A DNA stretch of 64,000 nucleotides, taken from NCBI GenBank assembly GCA_041391725.1, contig JAWKNL010000012.1, positions 1-64,000 on the forward strand, read 5' to 3'. The position numbers and the translations under genes were made by a program. Below the pieces are notes generated by a model, which was not told the origin of the DNA, did not search any database, and was given only the letters and a program-made list of their open reading frames with translations. Positions within the stretch are counted from its first letter, which is position 1; each line of letters starts with the position of its first letter. This stretch comes from JAGQVA01 sp041391725. Its GTDB lineage: Bacteria; Bacteroidota; Bacteroidia; J057. This document shows positions 41,229 to 50,063 of this stretch, one piece after another.

Positions 41229-42953
41229 GTGAAGTTTTTCCCTATGAATGTGCGTTTTTACAGTATCCTCTTTCTTCTTTTTGTAACAGGCTTGCTTCGC
41301 CTGGAGGCGCGGGCCAATCTGGATGAGATTCGTAAGAGTCTGGCGTCAGCGCCTGAAAACGAGGCAAAGATTTCGCTATTGATTGATGCCTCGCGGGATG
41401 TCAATCAGGATTATCCGGCAGCAGCGCTGGAATTTTCTGAGCAGGCGCTTGCCCTGGCACAGAAACTCCGGTCGAAAGACGGAGTCGTACTCGCCTACAG
41501 CAATATCGGGCTGGTATATATGAATCAGGATAAATATGCCCTCGCCCGCGAGAACCTGGAAAAAGCGATTGACCTGAAGACAAAGCTGGTAAAGGAAAAA
41601 CCCTCATGGAAAGCCAGTATCGCAAAAGATTACCGGCTGGTAGGGATTTGTTATGAAAAGCAGAACCAGTTGGAAAAGGCCCTCGACAATCTCCAGAGAG
41701 GTGTAAGTCTGGCGCTGGAGACTAAAGAACTGGAGGAAATTGCCCTGGGGTACAACAGCATTGGCGAAGTGAATATCGCCATGGAAAACTATCAGGGCGC
41801 TCTTATGGCCTTCAACCGCAGCCTGCCGATCGCCCGGCAGATCAACAACCGGAAAATGGTCAACACCATCGAAAAAAATCAGGCTACCAGTTATACCCTG
41901 CTCCGCAATTATATGGAAAAACAGGCGGTCAAACTCGAACTGGAGGAGTATGAGGTCGAAATAGAAACCATCAAAGACAGTCTCGAAAAAGAGCAGGAAG
42001 CCACCCAGCTTGTCGTAAGCGAAAAGCAACTGCTGGAAATGACCAATGCCCAGAAAGAGGCTGAACTGAAAGCCGCCGAAGCAGACATTGCTGCGAGAGA
42101 TGCGGCTTTGGAGGCCAAAAAAGCCGATGAACGCAACTATCTGATTGCCGCCGCAGGCGGAGTCGTCGTTTTCCTTATGATTATCATTGGCCTGATCAGC
42201 CGCAGCCGCGCCAAATCACGCCACGCCCGCGAAATCAAGACAGAGAAAGAAAAAGCCGACAACCTGCTGCTCAATATTCTCCCCGAAAATGTAGCCAAAG
42301 AACTCCTGACAACCGGCAAGGTGGTTCCGGTAAATCACGATCAGGTCACCATCCTTTTTACCGATTTTAAGAACTTTACCGCCATTGCTTCTAAAATGAC
42401 ACCCGAAGAACTGGTAAAAGAACTGGAAACAGCTTTTACCGCTTTTGATGAAATCATTGAAAAACACAAACTATACAAAATCAAAACCATCGGTGATGCT
42501 TATATGGCTGCGGGTAATCTGACAACTTCCGACCCCGATCACGCACTCAATGCCGTTAAGGCCGGTCTGGAAATGCAGGAGTTTATGGACCGGTGGATCG
42601 GCCGCAAAAAAAGACGCGGCGAAGAAGTCTGGGAACTTCGCGTAGGGATTCACACCGGCCAGGTGGTCGCCGGTGTGATCGGGCAGCAGCGGTTTGCCTT
42701 TGATATCTGGGGCGATGCAGTCAATACTGCCAGCCGTATGGAAACCAGCGGAGAAGCCGGGAAAGTGAATATTTCTGCAGAGACTTATGCAAGAGTCAAA
42801 CCCTACGGCGAATTTGAGGATAAGCGCACCGAGATCGTCAAAAACAAAGGTGCAGTGGATATGTATTTTGTGAAGGATGTCATTTCCCGGGCACAGCCTG
42901 CAGCTCCTCAGCCGGAGGTGGTAACCACCCGCCAGAAAAAACGGTGGTTTTAA
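41229..42953 (+). CDS. TPR-containing class III adenylate/guanylate cyclase
   Basis: A 574-residue protein. GTG at 41229 is the longest start; ATG at 41244 (MNVRFYSILFLL) also keeps the signal peptide. Three or four TPR units follow (YSNIGLVYMNQDKYALAREN, YNSIGEVNIAMENYQGALMA), then a coiled coil rich in Glu/Ala, a membrane helix at about 303-322 and a class III catalytic domain with LFTDFKNFTAIASKM (metal Asp), KIKTIGDAYMAAG (second Asp) and FDIWGDAVNTASRME. The domain layout is periplasmic TPR sensor, one helix, cytoplasmic cyclase. A lysine at the substrate position (KIKTIGDAY) favours ATP. Confidence 0.93.
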   Translation: MKFFPMNVRFYSILFLLFVTGLLRLEARANLDEIRKSLASAPENEAKISLLIDASRDVNQDYPAAALEFSEQALALAQKLRSKDGVVLAYSNIGLVYMNQDKYALARENLEKAIDLKTKLVKEKPSWKASIAKDYRLVGICYEKQNQLEKALDNLQRGVSLALETKELEEIALGYNSIGEVNIAMENYQGALMAFNRSLPIARQINNRKMVNTIEKNQATSYTLLRNYMEKQAVKLELEEYEVEIETIKDSLEKEQEATQLVVSEKQLLEMTNAQKEAELKAAEADIAARDAALEAKKADERNYLIAAAGGVVVFLMIIIGLISRSRAKSRHAREIKTEKEKADNLLLNILPENVAKELLTTGKVVPVNHDQVTILFTDFKNFTAIASKMTPEELVKELETAFTAFDEIIEKHKLYKIKTIGDAYMAAGNLTTSDPDHALNAVKAGLEMQEFMDRWIGRKKRRGEEVWELRVGIHTGQVVAGVIGQQRFAFDIWGDAVNTASRMETSGEAGKVNISAETYARVKPYGEFEDKRTEIVKNKGAVDMYFVKDVISRAQPAAPQPEVVTTRQKKRWF

Positions 42954-42956
42954 CTT

Positions 42957-44156
42957 ATGAGCCGTACTTCCCGAAATACATTTTCCGGAATTATCTTCTG
43001 GTCCGTCATTTCGGCAGCATTTATCGGGCCGGGCACGGTTACAACCGCCGGTAAAGCAGGTGCCGAATTTGGTTCCTCCCTGATCTGGGCGCTGTTGTTT
43101 TCCACTATTGCCACCATTCTCCTTCAGGAAGTATCTGCTCGTATCGCCATTACCTCAGGGAAAAACCTCGGGGAAGCCATCCGGCTAAGATTTGATGTGC
43201 CGGGCTTTCGCTGGATACGATATTTTGTGGGTATTTCCGTTGTGTTTGGCTGCGCGGCCTACCAGACCGGCAATCTTCTCGGCGCCGTTTCCGGTATGTC
43301 TTTATGGATAGGCTTAAACGCACAGGCGGCAACGCTGACCCTCGGGCTTGCCTGCGGCCTTACCTTGTGGCTCGGTCGCCCGGAAGGAATTTCCCGCTTT
43401 CTCGGACTGGTTGTGGCGGTCATGGGGCTGCTGTTTGTGGCCGTAGCCTTCCGCACGAAAATTCCTGCTGGCGAATGGCTTTCCGGAACCTTTATTCCCG
43501 CTATTCCTGAGAATAGCGGCCTTCTGGTGATCGGGCTGGTTGGTACTACTATTGTGCCTTACAACTTATTTCTCGGGTCGGGCATTGGCAAAGGTCAGGA
43601 TATACAGACCATGCGCCGGGGACTCATCCCGGCAGTTGCAATAGGAGGCGTGATTTCGGTGGCAATACTGATCGCAGCTACAGGGCTGGACGGTACATTC
43701 AGTTTTCAGGAACTGGCAGAACTATTGCGAAAGGAAACCGGAGAATGGGCCGCTATATGTTTTGCTATGGGGCTGTTTGCGGCGGGTTTTACCTCTGCTA
43801 TTACAGCGCCGCTGGCTTCGGCGATTACGGCACAGAGTATCTGGGGAAATGATGATCCTGCATGGAAGTCCGACGGGAGAAATTTCAGACAGGTGTGGCT
43901 GCTGGTGCTAATGGCCGGAATCGTTTTTGGGGTATCAGGTATCCGCCCCGTGCCGGCGATCATCGCCGCGCAGGCGCTCAACGGGCTGCTGCTGCCCTTT
44001 TTTTCAGTATGCCTTCTGCTTGTTGTCAACGACAAAAAGATTATGCCTCCCGGTGCTGTAAATAAGCCCTGGATGAATGTAGCCATGATCCTGATCGTCG
44101 GAATAACCTTTTTCCTCGGAGCAATCAATCTCTGGCGTGCCTACCAGTCGCTTTAG
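42957..44156 (+). CDS. Nramp-like metal transporter with altered metal-binding motifs
   Basis: A 399-residue protein with about 11 hydrophobic helices, starting 3 bp after the cyclase stop. The order of helices and the GPGTVTTAGKAGAEFG (TM1) and TTIVPYNLFLGSG (TM6) motifs show the Nramp fold. The usual TM1 DPGN is GPGT (24-27) and the usual TM6 MPHN is VPYN (200-203). The metal-coordinating Asp, Asn and Met are thus all changed, as in Nramp-related proteins that move Mg2+ or other substrates. Whether it carries Mn/Fe is doubtful. Confidence 0.88.
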   Translation: MSRTSRNTFSGIIFWSVISAAFIGPGTVTTAGKAGAEFGSSLIWALLFSTIATILLQEVSARIAITSGKNLGEAIRLRFDVPGFRWIRYFVGISVVFGCAAYQTGNLLGAVSGMSLWIGLNAQAATLTLGLACGLTLWLGRPEGISRFLGLVVAVMGLLFVAVAFRTKIPAGEWLSGTFIPAIPENSGLLVIGLVGTTIVPYNLFLGSGIGKGQDIQTMRRGLIPAVAIGGVISVAILIAATGLDGTFSFQELAELLRKETGEWAAICFAMGLFAAGFTSAITAPLASAITAQSIWGNDDPAWKSDGRNFRQVWLLVLMAGIVFGVSGIRPVPAIIAAQALNGLLLPFFSVCLLLVVNDKKIMPPGAVNKPWMNVAMILIVGITFFLGAINLWRAYQSL

Positions 44157-44939
44157 TCAGGAAGTGTGAATGCCCAGGCCGGTGCCCCATCCATCATATT
44201 CGCCTTTTTCCTCCGCTGCTTTTAAGACCAGAAACATGACGATCTCGTCCATGACCTGCGTATCAATCGCATCCTCACGGGCGATTACCAGTCCGTATGG
44301 ATTTTCACCTTCTCCGGCATCAAAATTTCTGCTGATAACCCGGAAATTTTCAGCGATCGCTTTTTCCTCAAAAGCTTCTCTGAGCGCCTGTGTGGGAAAA
44401 TAAAGATAGTGCTCAATATCCCGGGGAACCGAGAGATCGTCTCCGTGCTTTTTCAGATTATCAATTACCCTGCGGTTGAGAATCGATTGGTATTCGAGCT
44501 GGGAGGGATATAAAAACTGACAGTAAAAATCCCAGTCCGGATCTTTTTGCGCCCGGACATGGTACTGGTGATTGGAAAACCCTTCCATTGCCTCGTCCAC
44601 GATCCGCTCATAGTCGTACGATGACTGGCAGTAAAAATAAAAAATACGCTGGCCGTCGGTGGTATTTCTGCCTGCATAAATTCCCCCGAGATTCAGGGAA
44701 ATCTGTTCTGCCAGGCGGTCTTCCATGATATACAGAATCTCAGCTTCCGCCGGGCTGGTGAGACCGTGTTCATTGGGAGAATTGAGCGTAATTATAATCT
44801 GGAGAAACTCCGTATTTTCAGAAACAGGGGCAGCATGTATCAGCGCGAGATCCAGCATGATAGAGGCGGGCTTGTCCTCTACTGTGCAAAAGTAGAAATC
44901 CCACTCACTCTGGTTTTCTATTAATGAAGGAATAGCCAT
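44157..44939 (-). CDS. DUF695 / RraB-domain protein
   Basis: A 260-residue cytosolic protein. The N-terminal half is DUF695 (WDFYFCTVEDKPASIMLDLA, ITLNSPNEHGLTSPAEAEIL, IYAGRNTTDGQRIFYFYCQS). The C-terminal half is an RraB-like domain (GDDLSVPRDIEHYLYFP, AFEEKAIAENFRVISRNFD, EIVMFLVLKAAEEKGEYDGW). The second is related to the ribonuclease E inhibitor RraB, but in such fusions the target is unknown. Its stop codon abuts the Nramp gene stop (convergent). Confidence 0.88.
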   Translation of the reverse strand: MAIPSLIENQSEWDFYFCTVEDKPASIMLDLALIHAAPVSENTEFLQIIITLNSPNEHGLTSPAEAEILYIMEDRLAEQISLNLGGIYAGRNTTDGQRIFYFYCQSSYDYERIVDEAMEGFSNHQYHVRAQKDPDWDFYCQFLYPSQLEYQSILNRRVIDNLKKHGDDLSVPRDIEHYLYFPTQALREAFEEKAIAENFRVISRNFDAGEGENPYGLVIAREDAIDTQVMDEIVMFLVLKAAEEKGEYDGWGTGLGIHTS

Positions 44940-45146
44940 TTTTCAGGGAATAAAAATTAAACCAAATCTTCACCATAAACACCAAAAACCAGACCTGTTA
45001 TCTGGTGAAGACAGAACAATTTTGCGGGAAAACAAACATAAGAACGGAGGGAAAGTACGTTAAGATAGTTATAAATCGCTCAGTCCTGACGTTCAGGGTA
45101 TCAATGGTAAATTCTGGCGCATTAATGGAGCCATTGACGTATGATC

Positions 45147-46862
45147 TCACTCGCCAATAAAGAGGCCGTCCGCTATTTTTCCCTGTTTAAAGAGGTTTCC
45201 CTGTCCGTCATATAACATCAGGCTGTCGATGGTTCCTTTCCACAAGCCTTTATACTCATCGCGAAACCTCGACACAAAAATGCCGTTTCCGTCAATTAGT
45301 CCATTTACCCAGGTACAGGAGAATTTGCTGCCACTGGGCCAGGTAAGTACTCCTTCGCCGTGGGGCTGATCTGATTTCCATTTTCCGATATACTCTTTGC
45401 CGTCGGGCCAGGTCTGACGGCCTTCTCCTTCCCGGTTGCCCATTGTCCACTGACCATCATAGACAACACCTGTAGTATCTGTGAGTTTCCCTGACTGATG
45501 ATATTTTCCCTCTTTCCAAAATCCTGAATACACCCCTCCATTTCCAAAAGTGAGTATCCCTTTTCCGTCCGGAAGACCTGCTTTCCACGTACCTGTATAT
45601 TTGCTCCCGTCGGCATAGACCATGGTTCCCTGGCCTTCGATTTCGTTATTTTTCCAGGTTCCTTCGTAAATACTTCCGTCGTGGTAGCGATATTTTCCTT
45701 TTCCCTGCCTGATCCCGTTTTTCCATTCTCCCTCATAACTTCCGCCAAGGGTGTCCTGCCACATACCAAAACTGTCGCGGATGCCCAGGGTCCAGTAACC
45801 ATCATAAACCGAACTGTCGGAGTAAATGGCCTTCCCCTTTCCCTGCGGTTTGAGGTCTGACAGTTCGCCTTCGTAGGAAAAAACACTGCCAAACTGATCG
45901 GTAAACCGGGCAATTTTCCCTTCGGGCATGCGGTTCATGGCATCGTATGCTTCCACGATATGTTTGCCTCTGGGAAATCGGTTTACATATAGCTGGTAAC
46001 TCTGTAGGGAATTTTCGCTCGCAGCGATTGCCCACATCCGTGTATCCTGCCATCTGTTAAAAACCGGGGGGAGAAAAAAATAACCCAACACAATCATCAG
46101 CACGCCTGAAAGGCTGACCGCAGCCATTCGTATTACTCTTGTGCGAGTTTTTCGTTCCACTTCTTTTTCCAGCAGCATAAATTCGGAAAGCGGGAAAAAG
46201 GTATTTTCTGCTTCCTCTACCTTTTTCAGCAGCCGGACAGAAATCGCTGCCTTTTTTTTGAGCCGGGAAAAAGCCTCCGTGCGTTTTTGAATAAAAGAAT
46301 GAATTGCCTCTTCGTCGGGCCGGATTTCAGCCGGCGGCAACTGATCTGAGTGAAGCGTCTGGCGCACTTCCTGATAGTGTGCTTTGAGCAGGGCGTAGTC
46401 CTCTGCCCAGACAATGAGCATCACCTCCTTAAGCCGGAGGCGCCAGGATTCCAGATTTTTTTCCCAGGAACTGTATTCCTCCCTGGCTTTTTGTATATGC
46501 GTATCGAGGTCGCCGAGTACTGCGATCGCACGTGCGTTGATTGCGTAATCTTCGGCTGCAAGGAGTTTTTCTGTTTCGGTGATGAGTTGTTGTACCCGGT
46601 AGAAGCGGAGGGGGTGGATAGATGCTTTGATAGTCTCGTGCTGGTTTTTGATGGCTTCCAGGCGTTGCAGCGGTGCTTCGTAACACTGCTCGTAGGCGGA
46701 CTGGTTTTCTTCAATCAGCGCGGCGAGTTCGTCGAGCAGCGGGCGGTTGACAGTATAGTCTATGAAAGTATGTTTTTCCCGGACAGCCTGAATCAGCCGG
46801 AGTTTTTCTTCAAACTTCCTGCGAAACAACTCATCTCTGATTTTTTCGGGAGAAACAGGCAT
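45147..46862 (-). CDS. MORN-repeat protein with coiled coil and one membrane helix
   Basis: A 571-residue protein starting MPVSPEKIRDELFRRKFEEK. Residues about 1-235 are charged and helical (coiled coil). A membrane helix lies at about 243-262 (MAAVSLSGVLMIVLGYFFL). From about 325 to the end there are nine or ten MORN repeats of 23 residues (YEGEWKNGIRQGKGKYRYHD, YEGTWKNNEIEGQGTMVYAD). MORN repeats bind lipids or serve as scaffolds. The start codon falls in a copy of a 27-bp repeat; the other copy lies 807 bp upstream, beyond a toxin-antitoxin unit, where it overlaps the end of the TPR gene. The two genes were probably one overlapping pair. Confidence 0.88.
   Translation of the reverse strand: MPVSPEKIRDELFRRKFEEKLRLIQAVREKHTFIDYTVNRPLLDELAALIEENQSAYEQCYEAPLQRLEAIKNQHETIKASIHPLRFYRVQQLITETEKLLAAEDYAINARAIAVLGDLDTHIQKAREEYSSWEKNLESWRLRLKEVMLIVWAEDYALLKAHYQEVRQTLHSDQLPPAEIRPDEEAIHSFIQKRTEAFSRLKKKAAISVRLLKKVEEAENTFFPLSEFMLLEKEVERKTRTRVIRMAAVSLSGVLMIVLGYFFLPPVFNRWQDTRMWAIAASENSLQSYQLYVNRFPRGKHIVEAYDAMNRMPEGKIARFTDQFGSVFSYEGELSDLKPQGKGKAIYSDSSVYDGYWTLGIRDSFGMWQDTLGGSYEGEWKNGIRQGKGKYRYHDGSIYEGTWKNNEIEGQGTMVYADGSKYTGTWKAGLPDGKGILTFGNGGVYSGFWKEGKYHQSGKLTDTTGVVYDGQWTMGNREGEGRQTWPDGKEYIGKWKSDQPHGEGVLTWPSGSKFSCTWVNGLIDGNGIFVSRFRDEYKGLWKGTIDSLMLYDGQGNLFKQGKIADGLFIGE
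46829..46855. repeat. 27-bp direct repeat, copy within the MORN gene start
   Basis: A perfect 27-bp match to 47636-47662, beginning ACTCATCTCTGATT on the plus strand. It encodes SPEKIRDE of the MORN protein on the minus strand. The two copies flank the UPF0175-DUF3368 unit. Confidence 0.95.
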
Positions 46863-46901
46863 AGGATTCTGGTAGGATTAAGGAAATTAAATTGATTTTG
46901 G

Positions 46902-47354
46902 TTATTCATATTTTTCGAGAATTTGAGCAATCATTCGGTCAGATACCCTGAAATCTGTTTGTTTGAGCTTTTCAAGTTCGATCTTCAGTGAAGTGATTAA
47001 CTTCTTTTCTCGAGCCCGGATAAATAAACCAATAGTTCCAGAGACATTAAGCCCAAGTTCTTTTGCTATCCTTCGTCCTTTTTTTTCATCAATCAAAAGT
47101 AATGGATTATCAGATTCAAGGCCCAATGCTATCGCACTGGCTTCTCCTGGATCAAGATCTAGTTCAAGGACTTTTTGCCTCTTTTTATCAATTACCTTCG
47201 TAACTACAACCCATTCAGGTAGTGATTCTCCGAACTCTGCTTTAATTTCCTCTGTAACTATAATTTCATTAAAAATAGCTTTTAGCAAATCTAAACGGTT
47301 TACCTTTTGAAGAATAATTAGGCAACTTGTATCAGAAATAACCAACTTATGCAT
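46902..47354 (-). CDS. DUF3368 PIN-like toxin
   Basis: A 150-residue protein of the DUF3368 family: VISDTSCLIILQKVNRLDLL (first Asp), LDPGEASAIALGLE (E-A-x-A-I-A motif), LLLIDEKKGRRIAKELGLNV (second Asp) and SGTIGLFIRAREKKLI. These are PIN-domain-like ribonuclease toxins. It overlaps the UPF0175 gene by 8 bp. The pair lies inside the repeat-flanked insertion. Confidence 0.92.
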   Translation of the reverse strand: MHKLVISDTSCLIILQKVNRLDLLKAIFNEIIVTEEIKAEFGESLPEWVVVTKVIDKKRQKVLELDLDPGEASAIALGLESDNPLLLIDEKKGRRIAKELGLNVSGTIGLFIRAREKKLITSLKIELEKLKQTDFRVSDRMIAQILEKYE

Positions 47355-47574
47355 TCCTTAAATCCTCCTCTAATTCTTCAAAATCATATCCAAAAACAGA
47401 TACACCATATTTCCCGAGTAACTCCAGAAAAGTTCTTTTGGAAATACCTACCATCTGGGCACATTGTCCAGAGGAGAGTCTCCCTTGTTCAAATAGCCTT
47501 GTAGCAATCAGCATACTGATTTCAAAAGATGTAAGATGCAGATTTTCTGGTATATTTAAGGTTATCGTTGTCAT
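47347..47574 (-). CDS. UPF0175 antitoxin
   Basis: A 75-residue UPF0175 protein: ITLNIPENLHLTSFEISMLI, then an HTH-like stretch LSSGQCAQMVGISKRTFLEL and the ending FGYDFEELEEDLRNA. UPF0175 proteins are the usual antitoxins of DUF3368 toxins in archaea, cyanobacteria and Bacteroidota. It comes first in the pair, and a small dyad lies 12 bp upstream of the start. Confidence 0.92.
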   Translation of the reverse strand: MTTITLNIPENLHLTSFEISMLIATRLFEQGRLSSGQCAQMVGISKRTFLELLGKYGVSVFGYDFEELEEDLRNA

Positions 47575-47586
47575 TATACTATAGTC

Positions 47587-47600
47587 TTCATTTGAATGAA
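47587..47600. promoter_or_regulatory. Possible antitoxin operator
   Basis: TTCATT and AATGAA flank TG, 12 bp upstream of the UPF0175 start. Toxin-antitoxin pairs commonly repress themselves through such a dyad. This is only position and symmetry. Confidence 0.3.
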
Positions 47601-47635
47601 TCGCTTTTGCACAAAAGAAAGTTACAAAAATACTG

Positions 47636-47662
47636 ACTCATCTCTGATTTTTTCGGGAGAAA
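47636..47662. repeat. 27-bp direct repeat, copy at the end of the TPR gene
   Basis: Perfect match to 46829-46855. On the minus strand, an ATG that overlaps the TPR gene stop (ATGA) opens a 15-codon frame, MTFSPEKIRDESVFL, a stub of the MORN protein's N-terminus. Confidence 0.95.
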
Positions 47663-47665
47663 ATG

Positions 47666-48802
47666 TCATGGCAGCAGCTTTTGGATTCCCAGTTCTTTCA
47701 CTTTTGTTTCCCAATTTTGTGCTGCAGCAGCGCGGATAACCTCAAAATAGGCATCAAGATCAGGTCTTATATGCTGAAAGTCGTCATCGATATCTGCTTT
47801 GAGACTATAAGTCGGGTCAAACTTCTGAACGGCAAAGTCGAGGCGTTCGATGGATTTCTCCACATCTTTTTTACGCGCATAAAATCGGGCCAGGTTATAA
47901 TAGTTTTCCGGAATCCCGTCCGGGTCAAAATCTCTCACCTTTTCGCCTTCCTCAATGGCGGCGTCTATATTCCCCAGGGTGTAGTTAATCCACGATGAAA
48001 GAAAATACCCCAGCGCAGCCAGCGGCGGATTGGGAATGCCTTTGGCGTAGGTTGCGCAGAGCTGATAGTGTTCGAGTGATTTTTGCAGGTCAAAATATTG
48101 TGCCGGTTCCTGATAAATATGCCCCAGATACAAGTGGCAGAAAGGATTTCCCCGGTAAATGCGTGTGCTTTCCTGAAGATACTCAAATGCATCGGTGAGA
48201 AACTGCGGCTCGTCAGGATGCTGGAGATAACGTTCGTATTCCAGTTTGCCATCGCGATACCGCTCGTGGGCTTCGGTTTTGCGGTTATTCTCCAGAATAT
48301 GGGTCATCCGGTCAAATCCCGCCTGTATTTCGTTTCGCTGAAGTTCAAACTGGGAGACGATACTGACCATACCCATATCGAAAGTCGATTTTAGCCCCAT
48401 GATTCCTTTGGCAAGTTTTTCGCCTGAGGTAATGACCGACATGCTGACCTGATCGACCCGGTTGGCGACTTCATTGAGCCCCCCGGTTACCTGATCAAAG
48501 CCCGTGGAAAGCGTAACATCGAGTTCCTCAAATCCTTCGCGAATGACTTCGGTCTGGTCAATAAGCGCGTTGTGAATTTTTTTTTGCCCGGCTTCCAGGG
48601 TGTGAAACCCTTTTTTTAGGGTCGTATCGAGCTGATTGCCGATTTCGCGGTTGGCTTCGATGAGGCGGGTGGTCTGTTCTTCTGCAATGCGGTGGATACC
48701 GGCTCCCAGCACATTCACAAACCGCATCCACTGGCGGTGCTGAAGGTATTCACTGCCGTCCTGTTGAGCGCGGGAGATGGAAAACGGTTTGAGGAGTTTC
48801 AT
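47666..48802 (-). CDS. Helical / TPR-like protein of unknown function
   Basis: A 378-residue protein with no signal peptide. Residues about 30-190 are long helices with regular spacing (LIEANREIGNQLDTTLKKGF, VIREGFEELDVTLSTGFDQV, GLNEVANRVDQVSMSVITSG), like a coiled-coil or methyl-accepting-type rod. Residues about 195-340 are TPR-like (YLQESTRIYRGNPFCHLYLG, YYNLARFYARKKDVEKSIER). No known family named. It starts 16 bp after the AlbA_2 gene and its stop overlaps the old MORN start, so AlbA_2, TPR and MORN form one transcription unit. Confidence 0.8.
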   Translation of the reverse strand: MKLLKPFSISRAQQDGSEYLQHRQWMRFVNVLGAGIHRIAEEQTTRLIEANREIGNQLDTTLKKGFHTLEAGQKKIHNALIDQTEVIREGFEELDVTLSTGFDQVTGGLNEVANRVDQVSMSVITSGEKLAKGIMGLKSTFDMGMVSIVSQFELQRNEIQAGFDRMTHILENNRKTEAHERYRDGKLEYERYLQHPDEPQFLTDAFEYLQESTRIYRGNPFCHLYLGHIYQEPAQYFDLQKSLEHYQLCATYAKGIPNPPLAALGYFLSSWINYTLGNIDAAIEEGEKVRDFDPDGIPENYYNLARFYARKKDVEKSIERLDFAVQKFDPTYSLKADIDDDFQHIRPDLDAYFEVIRAAAAQNWETKVKELGIQKLLP

Positions 48803-48818
48803 GCGGTGCAGGTGAAGT

Positions 48819-49973
48819 TTAGAGGAATGGCTTTCTGTGAATAATCGCGGTGAATTGTTCTGCTTCTATATCGTTAATAAAATCAATATGTGGCCAGGCT
48901 TCAAGCGAGCGGAGAATACCACTTCCGGCTCCCCGGTAATTTAACAACTGTGGTGCAAAAGAATCCAGGATGTTATTGCGCTTTTTTCTGATGCCTCTGC
49001 GTATTTGAGATTCCGTAAGGTTGTTGGGTAGTTTCCCCGGGCTTTTTATTTCAATTCTATTTTCAAATACAAAGAGTTTTATTGTGTCCTGAATAAAGTA
49101 GTCGCGATGGATGAGTGCATTGGCAAGCAATTCCTGTATTACGATTTCAGGTATCTCCGATTTACCGATGCTGTTGAAGGATTGTTCTCCCTGTACTTTT
49201 TGCAGTTTGGATAAGACGAAATCATAGCCTTTTCGATACTGTTCACTCAAGGTTCCATAAAGATTTTCACTACTTCGGTATGCGTTTTCCCACGGATCAT
49301 TTCCCCAAAACCAGATGGCTGTGATAAAAAAGCCTGTTATTGTCTTCTGCGGTTTATTGGTAAACAGGAGCGCTCCGGCCAGATTTAATTTCCCCTGACT
49401 GCCGAGCCTGAGATTTTCCATATATCTCTCCAGATGAGATTTCTCACAGGGTTCTTTATATGTTTCTTCATAAAAGGACTGAAATTTTTCCCAGTCCAGA
49501 TCATGATAAGAACTGTGTTGGATCAGGCGTTCCTCAGCATAAAGGTTACCACTACTCTGGAGTAACCGGGAAAGTTCTTCATTGCTGGTTACTTTCCGTT
49601 TATTTGCACCATTTTTTAAAAATATAATGCCATCTTTATCTTTATAGGGTTTATCTACTCCTTCCGGTATTGTGACTACAATTACTTTTTTCCCATCTAC
49701 ATCCACTGTTTCTGTTTCTATAAATATAGGGCTTTTAACATGCTCATTTGCAGCATTTACAAGTAAGTCGGTAAGTCGTCTTAAATCATCGGGAGAAAGT
49801 CCTGTAATTCCCCACGTTTTATCATTTACTCCAATCAATATTTTACCGCCTTTGGTATTGGAAAATGCAACCATTTCCTGAGCGATACAGTGCTCATTTT
49901 TCACATTTTCCTTAAACTGAACGGTACATGTCTCTCCGTTATCTATCAGTCTCAACAGTTCTGCGGCATCCAT
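48819..49973 (-). CDS. AlbA_2 (Schlafen-type) / HATPase_c_4 protein
   Basis: A 384-residue protein. The N-terminal AlbA_2 domain (about 10-120) has the usual TVQFKENVKNEHCIAQEMVA and FSNTKGGKILIGVNDKTWGI. The C-terminal part carries an ATPase-fold domain of the HATPase_c_4 type (IPEIVIQELLANALIHRDY, FVFENRIEIKSPGKLPNNLT, YRGAGSGILRSLEAW). Such proteins are common ATP-binding regulators or parts of defence islands. First gene of the AlbA_2/TPR/MORN operon. Confidence 0.9.
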   Translation of the reverse strand: MDAAELLRLIDNGETCTVQFKENVKNEHCIAQEMVAFSNTKGGKILIGVNDKTWGITGLSPDDLRRLTDLLVNAANEHVKSPIFIETETVDVDGKKVIVVTIPEGVDKPYKDKDGIIFLKNGANKRKVTSNEELSRLLQSSGNLYAEERLIQHSSYHDLDWEKFQSFYEETYKEPCEKSHLERYMENLRLGSQGKLNLAGALLFTNKPQKTITGFFITAIWFWGNDPWENAYRSSENLYGTLSEQYRKGYDFVLSKLQKVQGEQSFNSIGKSEIPEIVIQELLANALIHRDYFIQDTIKLFVFENRIEIKSPGKLPNNLTESQIRRGIRKKRNNILDSFAPQLLNYRGAGSGILRSLEAWPHIDFINDIEAEQFTAIIHRKPFL

Positions 49974-50063
49974 AAGTCTATTTTGAATAGATTCAAACAG
50001 CGTTTAAATTTACAATTTTTAAGCCAATGACCATATAAATCCTCCATTGGAAAAATTCGTTAT

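Noticed and set aside
47575..47665. The 15-codon frame MTFSPEKIRDESVFL as a real small gene
   Set aside because: It is the duplicated start of the MORN gene left by the insertion; it has no independent support.
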